NCBI GenBank assembly: GCA_035556195.1
Contig: DATMFK010000028.1
Span: 1 to 64,000, forward strand
Reading direction: 5' to 3'
Source of the DNA: G016756615 sp035556195
GTDB lineage: Bacteria; Pseudomonadota; Alphaproteobacteria; Rhizobiales; Rhizobiaceae
DNA length: 64,000 bases
Of this stretch, positions 1-8,652 are shown one piece after another. The notes under the pieces are model-generated. The model saw nothing but the letters and a program-made list of their open reading frames with translations, was not told the DNA's origin and made no database searches. Position numbers and translations under genes: made by a program. Numbering within the stretch: the first letter of the stretch is position 1; every line of letters starts with the position of its first letter.

Positions 1-145
1 TATGAACGGCGCGCCGGCCTGGCTCGAATTCGATGCCGACGGCACCATCCAGGTCCAGTTCTCCACCGTGCGGCCAGGCACCTACACATGGTCGGTACCG
101 GACCTCGCCGACAAGGGCATGAAGGGCACGATCACGATCAAATAG
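1..145 (+). CDS. C-terminal end of an unidentified protein (5' truncated by window)
   Basis: The reading frame is open from the window edge to a TAG at 143-145 and encodes about 47 residues ending in GTYTWSVPDLADKGMKGTIT plus a short tail. The Met at base 2 may be internal. The alternating hydrophobic pattern suggests the last strands of a beta-sandwich or beta-rich periplasmic protein, but I do not recognise the family. It lies 83 bases upstream of the ABC ATPase gene on the same strand, so it probably belongs to the same methanol/PQQ-associated transporter operon. The function cannot be assigned from this fragment. Confidence 0.55.
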   Translation, partial: MNGAPAWLEFDADGTIQVQFSTVRPGTYTWSVPDLADKGMKGTITIK

Positions 146-228
146 CCTAGATCGAACAGGGGGCCTTTCGTCGGGACTGCAAAAGGCGAACGGCTGTCCT
201 AACTTGTCAGCCCGGAGGAGCGTCTCGC

Positions 229-1011
229 ATGGAGCACGTGCGGACATATGGCGGATCAGATGGCGTGGCGGCGCTCGACGTCGCTGCGGTCAGCCATGCC
301 TACGGGCCGAAACGTGCGCTAGACGACGTCTCGTTCTCCCTGGCCCCGGCGAGCTTCGCGGTCCTCCTCGGTCCGAACGGGGCCGGCAAGACCACGCTGT
401 TCTCGTTGATCAGCCGCCTCTATGACACGCGCCAGGGCGCGATCCGCATCTTCGGTCATGATGTCACCAGAGCGTCGGGCGAAGCGCTGAGGCGGCTGGG
501 CATCGTCTTCCAGGCTCGCACGCTAGACCTCGACCTGAGCGTCTACCAGAATCTTTCCTATCACGCGTCGCTGCATGGTATCGGATCGGCGGAGGCGCGG
601 CGTCGCATCGATGCCGTGCTCGCCACCGTCAACATGGGCGATCGCCTGCACGACAAAGCGCGCAGCCTGTCGGGCGGTCAGATGCGGCGCATCGAGATCG
701 CCCGCGCGCTCTTGCACCGGCCGCCACTCCTGCTGCTCGACGAGGCGACTGTGGGGCTCGATGTGCAATCGCGCGCTTCCATCCTCGCCGACATCCGCAA
801 GCTGGTTGCGACCGACGGCATCAGCGCCCTATGGGCGACACATCTAATCGACGAGGTCGAAGACAGCGACCAGGTCGTGGTGCTGGCGGAAGGGCGCGTC
901 GTCGCCAATGCCAGTGTGGTGGAGGTCGTGCGCACCGCCGGCACCCGGACCATCGGCGAGGCCTTCACCAAGCTGACCCAGAAGAAAGCCGCACCGGAGG
1001 GTCTCACGTGA
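229..1011 (+). CDS. ABC transporter ATP-binding protein (PQQ-alcohol-dehydrogenase-associated / LutE-like)
   Basis: This is a 260-residue ABC ATPase. It shows Walker A (GPNGAGKTTL), the signature LSGGQMRRIEIARALL and Walker B (LLLLDEATVG), followed by a switch His in ATH. The start is set by GGAGGAG about ten bases upstream of ATG. It overlaps the next gene by four bases, so the two are translationally coupled. ATPases of this type paired with ABC-2 permeases are known next to PQQ alcohol dehydrogenase genes, and lutE/lutF of Methylorubrum belong to this kind of system for lanthanide uptake. The order ATPase-permease-exported protein fits lutEFG, but the substrate is inferred from context only. 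Confidence 0.88.
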   Translation: MEHVRTYGGSDGVAALDVAAVSHAYGPKRALDDVSFSLAPASFAVLLGPNGAGKTTLFSLISRLYDTRQGAIRIFGHDVTRASGEALRRLGIVFQARTLDLDLSVYQNLSYHASLHGIGSAEARRRIDAVLATVNMGDRLHDKARSLSGGQMRRIEIARALLHRPPLLLLDEATVGLDVQSRASILADIRKLVATDGISALWATHLIDEVEDSDQVVVLAEGRVVANASVVEVVRTAGTRTIGEAFTKLTQKKAAPEGLT

Positions 1012-1877
1012 GCGGGACCAAGCGCGAGCAGGCCGCGGCATCGGCCCTTCCAGCGCCGCCGTTCGGAATCGGCAGCTATCTCGTGTGCCTCAAGGGCATC
1101 CTCATCCGGGAGGGCCTACGCTTCCTGAACCAGCGCGAACGTTTCGTCTCATCGCTGGTGAGGCCTCTCCTCTGGCTGTTCATCTTCGCAGCCGGATTTC
1201 GCCAGGTTCTCGGCGTCTCCATCATCCCGCCCTACAAGACCTATGTCCTCTATGAGGTCTATATCACTCCCGGTCTGTGCGGCATGATCCTGCTCTTCAG
1301 CGGCATGCAATCGTCGCTGTCGATGGTTTACGACCGCGAGATGGGCAATATGCGCACCCTGCTCGTCAGTCCCTTCCCGCGCTGGTTCCTGCTCGTCTCG
1401 AAGCTGCTGGCCGGGGTCGCCGTTTCGATCGCGCAAGTCTATGTCTTCCTGGCCGTCGCATGGTTCTGGGGCGTCAAGGCGCCACCGATCGGCTATGTCA
1501 CCGTGCTGCCCGCGCTGTTCCTGGCAGGGCTGATGCTGGGCGCGCTGGGCCTGTTCCTGTCTTCCTGGATCAAGCAGCTCGAGAATTTCGCGGGCGTCAT
1601 GAACTTCGTGATCTTTCCGATGTATTTTGCGTCGCCGGCTCTCTATCCGCTCTGGCGCATCCAGGAAGCGAGCCCGCTGCTTTACAAGATCTGCCTCGCC
1701 AACCCCTTCACCTACGCTGTCGAACTCATCCGCTTCGCCTTTTATGGCCAGGCCGACTGGGTCTCACTGGCTGTCGTGGCCGGGTTCACCGCGCTTTTCC
1801 TTGCCGGCGCGATCATCGCCTATGATCCGTCGAGGGGGCTGATGGTACGCAAACAGGAAATGGGAGGAAACGGATGA
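1008..1877 (+). CDS. ABC-2 type transporter permease (LutF-like)
   Basis: This gene encodes a polytopic membrane protein of about 289 residues with roughly six hydrophobic segments, typical of ABC-2 permeases that work with the upstream ATPase. I place the start at GTG 1008, preceded by CGGAGG and overlapping the ATPase stop as GTGA; longer in-frame starts lie inside the upstream gene. The N-terminal 25 residues are hydrophilic and cytoplasmic, and the charged motif NQRERFVSSLVRPLLWLF leads into the first helix. It also overlaps the following gene by four bases. ABC-2 permeases are usually exporters, so a role in metal or cofactor handling for methanol dehydrogenase is inference from the neighbourhood. 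Confidence 0.85.
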   Translation: MSGTKREQAAASALPAPPFGIGSYLVCLKGILIREGLRFLNQRERFVSSLVRPLLWLFIFAAGFRQVLGVSIIPPYKTYVLYEVYITPGLCGMILLFSGMQSSLSMVYDREMGNMRTLLVSPFPRWFLLVSKLLAGVAVSIAQVYVFLAVAWFWGVKAPPIGYVTVLPALFLAGLMLGALGLFLSSWIKQLENFAGVMNFVIFPMYFASPALYPLWRIQEASPLLYKICLANPFTYAVELIRFAFYGQADWVSLAVVAGFTALFLAGAIIAYDPSRGLMVRKQEMGGNG

Positions 1878-2509
1878 CGGTTCGCAGGGAAATCCTCCGC
1901 AATGTGACGATCGTCGCGATGCTGCTCGCGACAGCTGCCGTTGCGACCGGAGCGGCGAACCGGGATCCGGATTGGCCATGTGTCCAGAGGAAAGTCCCGG
2001 AGCTGTCGCTCGGCCAGATCTGGAACGGACCGGAGCTTCCCCCCGAAGCCGGTGACTGGGCCAAGGATAAGGATGTGGCCGATCTGGTGAGCGAGGTTGC
2101 CGCACGACGCGTGCCGATCGAGGAAGCCCAACAGGAGATCCGCGACTTTGCCGACGGCCTGCCCGCCGAGCAGGTCAAACCACAGCTCGCAAAGCTGGTT
2201 CAGGGATTGTTCGACCATATGAACGCGGAACGTTCCCAGGTCATTTCCGGCATAGGCCGCTACGCGCGAAAACAGGTCGAGTTGGCCGCGCGCCTGCGCA
2301 AGGAAGCGTCCGACGTCGACGCGCTGCGTAACAAGCCGGATGCGGACCCCAATGAGATCGCGGCGCAGACTGACAGGCTGAACTGGGAAACGCGCATTTT
2401 CGAGGAGCGCGTGCAGTCGCTCACATATGTCTGCGAAGTGCCCACGCTCATCGAGCAGCGGCTTTACGCGCTCGCCAAGACGGTGGGAGAGGTCATGGCG
2501 GGCAAGTAA
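1874..2509 (+). CDS. Secreted hypothetical protein of the PQQ/lanthanide transporter operon
   Basis: This is a 211-residue protein with an N-terminal signal (hydrophobic stretch VTIVAMLLATAAVATGA, probable cleavage near residue 28), so the mature part should be periplasmic. The mature chain is mostly helical and charged, with two Cys residues (in DWPCVQRK and in LTYVCEVP) that could pair. ATGA overlap with the permease gene shows translational coupling, so it is probably an accessory of the transporter. Position matches the exported-protein gene lutG in Methylorubrum, but I cannot confirm homology. No catalytic motif was seen. Confidence 0.75.
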   Translation: MTVRREILRNVTIVAMLLATAAVATGAANRDPDWPCVQRKVPELSLGQIWNGPELPPEAGDWAKDKDVADLVSEVAARRVPIEEAQQEIRDFADGLPAEQVKPQLAKLVQGLFDHMNAERSQVISGIGRYARKQVELAARLRKEASDVDALRNKPDADPNEIAAQTDRLNWETRIFEERVQSLTYVCEVPTLIEQRLYALAKTVGEVMAGK

Positions 2510-2515
2510 GCCAAT

Positions 2516-3460
2516 TCAGGCCCACGCTTGCGGGTCGGGATAGAGCTTGCCCGAGAGCGGCAGGTGCATGGCACCCTTGCGCATCAGGAAGTCGTGGAAG
2601 GCGGCCATGGCCGGCGACGTCGTGCGGTCTGTCCGCATCACCCCGAACCATTGACGGCGGATCGGCATGCCGACGACGTCCAGAATAACGAGCCGGCCGG
2701 CCTCGACCTCAGACGCGATCGTATGGGCGGAAATGAAGGCGATACCCAGGCCTGCCATCACCGCTTGCTTTATCGTCTCGTTGGATCCCATCTCGGCGCC
2801 GAGATCATCTAGACGCCCGGGAATCGCGCTTAGGAATATCTCCAACGAAATGCGCGTCCCGGAACCCGGTTCGCGGATCAGGAAGTTCTCCTGAGCGATC
2901 CGTTCTTTCGAGATGTCGCGTGCACGCGCCAAGGGATGATCCGGCGGCGCGACGATCACCAGCGGATGGTCGCCGAACGCTATCGCGCGAACCGGGAGAT
3001 CCCTCGGCGGTCGGCCCATAAGGGCAATGTCGACGTCATGGCTACGCAAGCTGGCGATCGTCTCCGCGCGGTTGCCGACGACGAGCCGCATGTCGATATC
3101 GGGATGCCCCTTGATGAAACTGGCCATGAGCCGCGGCGCGAAATATTTGGCCGTCGAGACGACGCCGAGCTTCACGCTGCCGGCGCGTACGCCCCTGATG
3201 GCATCGATCTCATCATGGAGCAAGCTCAGGCGCTCCTCGACTGCCTGGGCGGCATCGACCACGGCGAGGCCTGCGGCAGTCGGACGCATGCCCTCCTGCG
3301 TGCGGTCGAACAGCACCATCCCCAGTTCCTCCTCGACCTGTCGGAGCTGGATCGTCACTGCCGGGGCAGTCAGATGCAAGGCATTGGCAGCCTTCACGAT
3401 TTTGCCATGTCGGAAGACCGCTTGGATGGCGCGGAGCTGTTTCAGGGTGAGATTGTTCAT
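2516..3460 (-). CDS. cbbR: LysR-type regulator of the Calvin-cycle operon
   Basis: This is a 314-residue LysR-type regulator. Residues 1-60 form the winged helix-turn-helix (LTLKQLRAIQAVFRHGKIVK, then APAVTIQLRQVEEELGMVLF) and the rest is the periplasmic-binding-like effector domain. It is transcribed divergently from cbbF with a 119-base intergenic region, the standard arrangement for CbbR, which activates the cbb operon in response to metabolites such as RuBP, NADPH or ATP depending on species. A good T-N11-A inverted repeat lies in the shared region. The ATG at 3460 has no clear Shine-Dalgarno. Its 3' end meets the preceding plus-strand gene tail to tail, seven bases apart. Confidence 0.93.
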   Translation of the reverse strand: MNNLTLKQLRAIQAVFRHGKIVKAANALHLTAPAVTIQLRQVEEELGMVLFDRTQEGMRPTAAGLAVVDAAQAVEERLSLLHDEIDAIRGVRAGSVKLGVVSTAKYFAPRLMASFIKGHPDIDMRLVVGNRAETIASLRSHDVDIALMGRPPRDLPVRAIAFGDHPLVIVAPPDHPLARARDISKERIAQENFLIREPGSGTRISLEIFLSAIPGRLDDLGAEMGSNETIKQAVMAGLGIAFISAHTIASEVEAGRLVILDVVGMPIRRQWFGVMRTDRTTSPAMAAFHDFLMRKGAMHLPLSGKLYPDPQAWA

Positions 3461-3478
3461 GATGGAGAATAAACATTT

Positions 3479-3495
3479 TTTACTGCTATCGTAAA
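3479..3495. promoter_or_regulatory. Candidate CbbR operator
   Basis: TTTAC and GTAAA form a perfect inverted repeat around a seven-base spacer, and the core fits the T-N11-A pattern of LysR-family sites. A further TTTAC follows at 3506-3510, giving a possible second half-site toward cbbF. The site lies between the divergent cbbR and cbbF starts, where CbbR is expected to bind. Binding is inferred. Confidence 0.6.
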
Positions 3496-3579
3496 GCTAT
3501 TCAAATTTACTTATTGCCTTTGCGGAGTTCAGATGCCGCCACTGGTTGCGGGGGAACCAACCAGTTTCGGGAGGCCCTG

Positions 3580-4623
3580 ATGACTGCCGCGACGCTCGAT
3601 GCATTCCTCAATTCCTACGCCGGCGGCGACACGTTGCGGTCGGCGGCGGCAACGGTGGTCCACCGGTTGGCTGAAGCCGCCATCAAGGTTCGTCACGCCG
3701 TCAATCAGGGCGCGCTAGGGGCGGCTTTCCTCGGGACACGGGGCACCAATTCCGGCGGCGACATCCAGAAGGATCTTGATGTCTTCGCCGACGACATCTT
3801 TCTGGACGCGATGCGGCATGCCTCCGTCGCGCTCTACGCCTCGGAAGAGCTCGAGGAGCCCGTTCTGATCGATAAGGAAGCGCCGCTCGCCGTTGCGATA
3901 GACCCGCTCGACGGCTCCACGAACATCGAGACGAACGTTTCGCTCGGAACGATTTTCTCTCTCCTCCCAGCAACTGGCGCGCCGGGCGAATGCCCGGCCG
4001 CCCCTTTTCTGCAGCCAGGGGCGAGACAGATTGGAGCCGGGTTCTTCATCTACGGACCACAGCTGGCATTGGTCCTCTCCTTGGGCAGCGGCACGCATAT
4101 CTTTGTTCTTTCGTCCCGGCTTGGCACCTTCGTGCAGGCTTATGAAAGCCGCGTCATTCCACCCCGCACCCAGGAATTCGCTATCAACGCCGCCAACTAC
4201 CGGCACTGGGACGAGGCCGTCCGGCTTTATGTCGACGACTGCCTGAAGGGCGGCGAGGGCCCACGCGCGAAGGATTTCAACATGCGTTGGATCGCGTCGC
4301 TCGCAGCCGATTGCTATCGCATCCTGATCCGAGGCGGCGTGTTTCTCTATCCTGGCGATCAGCGCAAGGGCTATCACCAGGGGAGGCTGCGCCTGGTCTA
4401 TGAGGCGAACCCGATTGCCTTCCTGGTGGAGCAGGCGGCAGGCGCCGCCACCGACACGGTCAACCGCATCCTCGACATAGAGCCGCAAACCCTGCACCAG
4501 CGCACGCCTGTCGTGTTCGGCTCCGCCCGCGAGGTCGAACGCATAACCCGATACCACCTCGCTCCCAGCAGTATCGGCGAGCGCGCGCCGCTGTTCGGCA
4601 ATCGCGGCCTGTTCCGCGCCTGA
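3580..4623 (+). CDS. cbbF: Fructose-1,6-bisphosphatase class I
   Basis: The product (347 residues) removes the 1-phosphate of fructose 1,6-bisphosphate, and in CbbF enzymes often also of sedoheptulose 1,7-bisphosphate, in RuBP regeneration. The metal-binding motif DPLDGSTN (residues 108-115) and the upstream acidic SEELEEP are present. I chose ATG 3580 because GGGAGG precedes it at about six bases; an upstream in-frame ATG at 3514 lies in the promoter region. It is the first gene of the operon, 16 bases before cbbP, and is expected to be under CbbR control. Length and motifs are typical of class I FBPases. Confidence 0.95.
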   Translation: MTAATLDAFLNSYAGGDTLRSAAATVVHRLAEAAIKVRHAVNQGALGAAFLGTRGTNSGGDIQKDLDVFADDIFLDAMRHASVALYASEELEEPVLIDKEAPLAVAIDPLDGSTNIETNVSLGTIFSLLPATGAPGECPAAPFLQPGARQIGAGFFIYGPQLALVLSLGSGTHIFVLSSRLGTFVQAYESRVIPPRTQEFAINAANYRHWDEAVRLYVDDCLKGGEGPRAKDFNMRWIASLAADCYRILIRGGVFLYPGDQRKGYHQGRLRLVYEANPIAFLVEQAAGAATDTVNRILDIEPQTLHQRTPVVFGSAREVERITRYHLAPSSIGERAPLFGNRGLFRA

Positions 4624-4639
4624 CCGGAGCGCTCGAGCA

Positions 4640-5512
4640 ATGTCCGCCAGACATCCCATCATCTCCATCACCGGCTCCTCGGGCGCGGGCACGACCTCCG
4701 TGAAGCAGATCTTCGAACAGATTTTCCGCCGCGAGAGGATCGAGGCCGCCTTCATCGAGGGCGATGCCTTCCATCGCTATGACCGCGAAGCGATGAAACG
4801 TCGGGTCGCCGAGGAGGAACGCGCGGGCAATCCGAACTTCACCCATTTCAACGCCGAGGCGAACGAGCTCGCCATCCTGGAATCGGTTTTCGAGGAATAT
4901 GGGCGCAGGGGAGCCGGCAAGACCCGCACCTATGTGCACGACGACAACGAGGCGAAACTCTACGGCACCCCGCCGGGCACCTTCACAGACTGGCGCGAAT
5001 TTCCGTCGAGCGACCTGCTCTTCTATGAAGGGCTCCATGGCTGCGCGGTCACGGAAAGCGTCGATCTGGCCCGGCATGCGGACTTGAAGATCGGCGTGGT
5101 ACCCGTGATCAACCTCGAATGGATCCAGAAGATCCATCGCGACCGCGCCACGCGCGGCTACTCCACCGAGGCGGTGGTCGACGTGATCCTGCGCCGGATG
5201 CCGGACTATGTTCGTTACATCGTCCCGCAATTCTCTCTGACCAACATCAATTTCCAGCGCGTGCCGATCGTCGACACGTCCAATCCGTTCATCGCTCGCT
5301 GGATCCCCACCCCGGATGAGTCGATGCTGGTGATCCGCTTCGCCAATCCGCGCGGCATCGACTTCCCGTATCTGCTGTCGATGATCCACGATTCCTTCAT
5401 GTCGCGGGCGAATTCGATCGTGGTTCCGGGCAACAAGCTCGACCTCGCCATGCAGCTGATCCTCACTCCCCTGATCCTGCAACTCATCGAACGCAAGCGG
5501 CGCGCTTCATAG
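4640..5512 (+). CDS. cbbP: Phosphoribulokinase
   Basis: This 290-residue kinase makes ribulose 1,5-bisphosphate from ribulose 5-phosphate and ATP, the step unique to the Calvin cycle. The P-loop GSSGAGTTS lies at residues 12-20, and the segment EGDAFHRYDR and the later FYEGLHG are typical of the bacterial (class I) enzyme. The length matches proteobacterial PRKs, which are allosterically activated by NADH. It sits 16 bases after cbbF and 10 bases before cbbT, so all three are one transcription unit. Confidence 0.97.
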   Translation: MSARHPIISITGSSGAGTTSVKQIFEQIFRRERIEAAFIEGDAFHRYDREAMKRRVAEEERAGNPNFTHFNAEANELAILESVFEEYGRRGAGKTRTYVHDDNEAKLYGTPPGTFTDWREFPSSDLLFYEGLHGCAVTESVDLARHADLKIGVVPVINLEWIQKIHRDRATRGYSTEAVVDVILRRMPDYVRYIVPQFSLTNINFQRVPIVDTSNPFIARWIPTPDESMLVIRFANPRGIDFPYLLSMIHDSFMSRANSIVVPGNKLDLAMQLILTPLILQLIERKRRAS

Positions 5513-5522
5513 GAAGGACGAC

Positions 5523-7532
5523 ATGAACGACATAGCCTTCGCCCGAGAAACCGCCTTCGATGCCGTCGGTGAACGTCAGATGGCGAACGCCATCCGTGCG
5601 CTGGCCATGGACTGCGTGCAGGAGGCGAATTCCGGCCATCCCGGCATGCCGATGGGCATGGCCGACGTTGCGACGGTGCTCTTCAATCGCTTCATCAAGC
5701 TCGATCCGGGCTGCCCGGATTGGCCCGACCGCGATCGGTTCGTGCTCTCCGCCGGCCATGGCTCGATGCTCCAATATGCGCTTCATCATCTTATCGGTTA
5801 TGCCGACATGCCGATGGACGAACTGCGACGCTTCCGCCAGCTCGGAAGCCGGACCGCCGGGCATCCCGAATACGGGCATGCGGCAGGGATCGAGATGACG
5901 ACCGGTCCGCTGGGCCAGGGCATCGCCACAGCCGTTGGAATGGCTTTGGCGGAACGCCTGCTGGCGGCCCGCTTCGGCCCAGACCTCGTCAACCACTACA
6001 CATATGTCATCGCCGGAGACGGCTGCCTCCAGGAAGGCCTCAGCCACGAGGCGATCGACCTTGCCGGGCATCTGCGCCTCGATCGATTGATCGTGCTTTG
6101 GGACGACAATTCGATTTCCATCGACGGGCCGACCTCCCTCGCCACGTCGTTGGACCAGGCGGCGCGCTTCGAGGCCGCCGGCTGGCAGGTTCAGGGCGTC
6201 GACGGCCACGATCTCGAGGCCATCGCCCATGCCATCGAACTGGCCCGCGGGACCGAGCGGCCTTCCTTGATTGCGTGCCGCACCGTCATCGGCAAGGGAG
6301 CGCCCAATCTCGGCGGCTCGGAAAGGACCCATGGCGCGCCGCTAGGGGACGCCGAAATCGCTGCCGCCCGTGCGAATATCGGCTGGCCTTACCCTCCCTT
6401 CGAAGTTCCGGAGAGCATCGTCTCGGCCTGGCGCAAGATCGCCAGACGGGGCGAGGCGGCGCGACGCGCATGGGAGCATCGACTGGCGGCTTCGCCACGG
6501 CGCGCCTCCTTCGAGCGGGCGATCGCAGGCAAGCTCCCGGAAGCGCTTCTGCAGAAGCTCGACGCGTTTCGCAGGGATCACGTGGAGAAAGCGACCAAAG
6601 TCGCAACACGGAAGGCTTCGGAGCTCGTTCTGGAAGTCATCAATGCCACGACCGACCTCACGATCGGCGGATCGGCCGACCTCACCCATTCGAACCTCAC
6701 TATCACGAGGGACATGGGGCGCATCGCGCCGGGCGATTTCGCAGGACGTTATGTGCATTACGGCATCCGCGAGCACGGAATGGCGGCGGCGATGAATGGG
6801 CTCGCTCTGCATGGCGGCGTCATCCCCTATGGCGGGACCTTCCTGTGCTTTGCCGACTATGCTCGTGGCGCGATGCGACTCTCCGCACTGATGAGGCAGC
6901 GCGTCATCTACGTGATGACGCATGACTCCATCGGTCTCGGCGAGGACGGTCCCACGCATCAGCCGGTCGAACATCTGGCGATGCTGAGGGCGACGCCGAA
7001 CCTCAACGTGTTCAGGCCCGCAGACATTATCGAGGCGGCCGAATGCTGGGAACTCGCCCTCCAAAGCGTGGATCGGCCAAGCGTCCTCGTGCTTTCTCGC
7101 CAGAACCTGCCGATGCTGCGGCTGGCACATTGTCGCGAAAACCGGTCGGCACGAGGCGGCTATGTGCTGCGCGAGCCGGCAGGCGAGCGTGCGGTCACTC
7201 TCATTGCGACGGGCTCCGAAGTCGAGATCGCGGTCGCTGCCGCCGAAAAGCTCAGAAGCGATCATGGCCTTGCGGCGGCAGTCGTGTCGATGCCGTGCTG
7301 GGAACTGTTCGAAGCGCAAACGCAGGAGCATCAAAAGGCCGTGTTGGGGTCAGCACCGCGTGTCGCGGTCGAAGCGGCCGCCCGGCTGGGCTGGGATCGC
7401 TGGATCGGCGAGAAAGGCGGCTTTGTCGGAATGACAGGCTTCGGCGCCAGCGCCCCTGCCCCCGATCTTTACCGGCACTTCAACATCACAGCCGAAGCGG
7501 TCGCTACCGCCGCGCTGAAACTCGTCGCTTAG
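5523..7532 (+). CDS. cbbT: Transketolase
   Basis: This 669-residue thiamine-diphosphate enzyme moves two-carbon units between sugar phosphates in the regenerative part of the Calvin cycle. Visible motifs are the N-terminal substrate-binding NSGHPGMPMGMAD, the TPP/Mg motif GDGCLQEG with downstream DDNSISIDG, and the Pyr domain GIREHGM with the catalytic Glu. The full length is normal for bacterial transketolase. AGGAAGGACG precedes the start. It is a second, CBB-dedicated transketolase by context; a housekeeping copy would be elsewhere. Confidence 0.96.
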   Translation: MNDIAFARETAFDAVGERQMANAIRALAMDCVQEANSGHPGMPMGMADVATVLFNRFIKLDPGCPDWPDRDRFVLSAGHGSMLQYALHHLIGYADMPMDELRRFRQLGSRTAGHPEYGHAAGIEMTTGPLGQGIATAVGMALAERLLAARFGPDLVNHYTYVIAGDGCLQEGLSHEAIDLAGHLRLDRLIVLWDDNSISIDGPTSLATSLDQAARFEAAGWQVQGVDGHDLEAIAHAIELARGTERPSLIACRTVIGKGAPNLGGSERTHGAPLGDAEIAAARANIGWPYPPFEVPESIVSAWRKIARRGEAARRAWEHRLAASPRRASFERAIAGKLPEALLQKLDAFRRDHVEKATKVATRKASELVLEVINATTDLTIGGSADLTHSNLTITRDMGRIAPGDFAGRYVHYGIREHGMAAAMNGLALHGGVIPYGGTFLCFADYARGAMRLSALMRQRVIYVMTHDSIGLGEDGPTHQPVEHLAMLRATPNLNVFRPADIIEAAECWELALQSVDRPSVLVLSRQNLPMLRLAHCRENRSARGGYVLREPAGERAVTLIATGSEVEIAVAAAEKLRSDHGLAAAVVSMPCWELFEAQTQEHQKAVLGSAPRVAVEAAARLGWDRWIGEKGGFVGMTGFGASAPAPDLYRHFNITAEAVATAALKLVA

Positions 7533-7542
7533 GGAGACGCCG

Positions 7543-8622
7543 ATGGCTCGTATTACCCTTCGCCAGCTTCTCGATCATGCGGCCGAGTATGGCTACGGCG
7601 TGCCGGCCTTCAACATCAACAACATGGAACAGGGGCTCGCCATAATGGAGGCGGCCAAGGCCTGCGACGCGCCGGTCATCATCCAGGCTTCGCGGGGCGC
7701 CCGTTCGTACGCCAACGACATCATGCTGGCCCGGATGATCGACGCACTGGTCGAGATCCATCCGGAGATCCCGATCTGCATGCATCAGGATCACGGCAAC
7801 GATGAGGCCACGTGCCTGTCCGCCATCCGTCATGGCTTCACTTCAGTGATGATGGACGGCTCATTGATGGCCGATGCGAAAACGCCCGCCAGCTACGAAT
7901 ACAATGTCGCGATCACCGAGTGCGTTGCCCGTATGGCGCATTGGGTCGGGGCCTCGGTCGAGGGCGAACTCGGCGTGCTCGGCTCCCTGGAAACCGGACT
8001 GACCGAAGCCGAGGACTGCCACGGAGCGCAAGGGACGCTGTCGGATGAGCAGCTGCTGACCGATCCCGATCAGGCCGTCGACTTCGTGGCCCGCACCAAG
8101 ATCGATGCTCTCGCCATCGCCTGCGGAACCTCGCATGGTGCCTACAAATTCACGCGGAAGCCCGACGGCGACATTCTCGCCATAGGCGTCATCGAGGCGA
8201 TCCACCGCAAGCTGCCCGACATCCATCTCGTCATGCACGGCTCCTCGTCGGTGCCGCAGGAATTGCAGGACGTGATCAACCGACATGGCGGCGAGATCCC
8301 CCAGACCTGGGGCGTGCCGGTGGAGGAGATCGAACGAGGCATCCGGCACGGGGTGCGCAAGGTCAACATCGACACCGATTGCCGGATGGCGATGGCCGGC
8401 CAGTTCCGCCGGATCGCCGCGGAGAATCCGTCTGAGTTCGATCCCCGCAAATTCCTCAAGCCGGCCATGGATGCCATGCGCAGTCTTTGCCGGGACCGGC
8501 TCGAACGCTTCGGCGCGGCCGGACACGCCTCGAGGATCAAGGTCATTCCGATGGACGAGATGGCGAAACGCTACGCCTCCGGCCGCCTCGACCCGCAAAC
8601 CGCAACCGCGAAGGCAGCCTGA
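7543..8622 (+). CDS. cbbA: Fructose-bisphosphate aldolase class II
   Basis: This 359-residue zinc aldolase condenses dihydroxyacetone phosphate with glyceraldehyde 3-phosphate, or with erythrose 4-phosphate to give sedoheptulose bisphosphate. The zinc motif HQDHGND (residues 81-87) and the C-terminal GVRKVNIDTDCRMA are visible, and the length is that of the CbbA (class IIB) group. It lies 10 bases after cbbT and 30 before cbbL. GGGAGACGCCG provides the ribosome-binding site. Confidence 0.96.
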   Translation: MARITLRQLLDHAAEYGYGVPAFNINNMEQGLAIMEAAKACDAPVIIQASRGARSYANDIMLARMIDALVEIHPEIPICMHQDHGNDEATCLSAIRHGFTSVMMDGSLMADAKTPASYEYNVAITECVARMAHWVGASVEGELGVLGSLETGLTEAEDCHGAQGTLSDEQLLTDPDQAVDFVARTKIDALAIACGTSHGAYKFTRKPDGDILAIGVIEAIHRKLPDIHLVMHGSSSVPQELQDVINRHGGEIPQTWGVPVEEIERGIRHGVRKVNIDTDCRMAMAGQFRRIAAENPSEFDPRKFLKPAMDAMRSLCRDRLERFGAAGHASRIKVIPMDEMAKRYASGRLDPQTATAKAA

Positions 8623-8652
8623 TCGGCCGCATCGCTAGGAAAGGACCATGGC

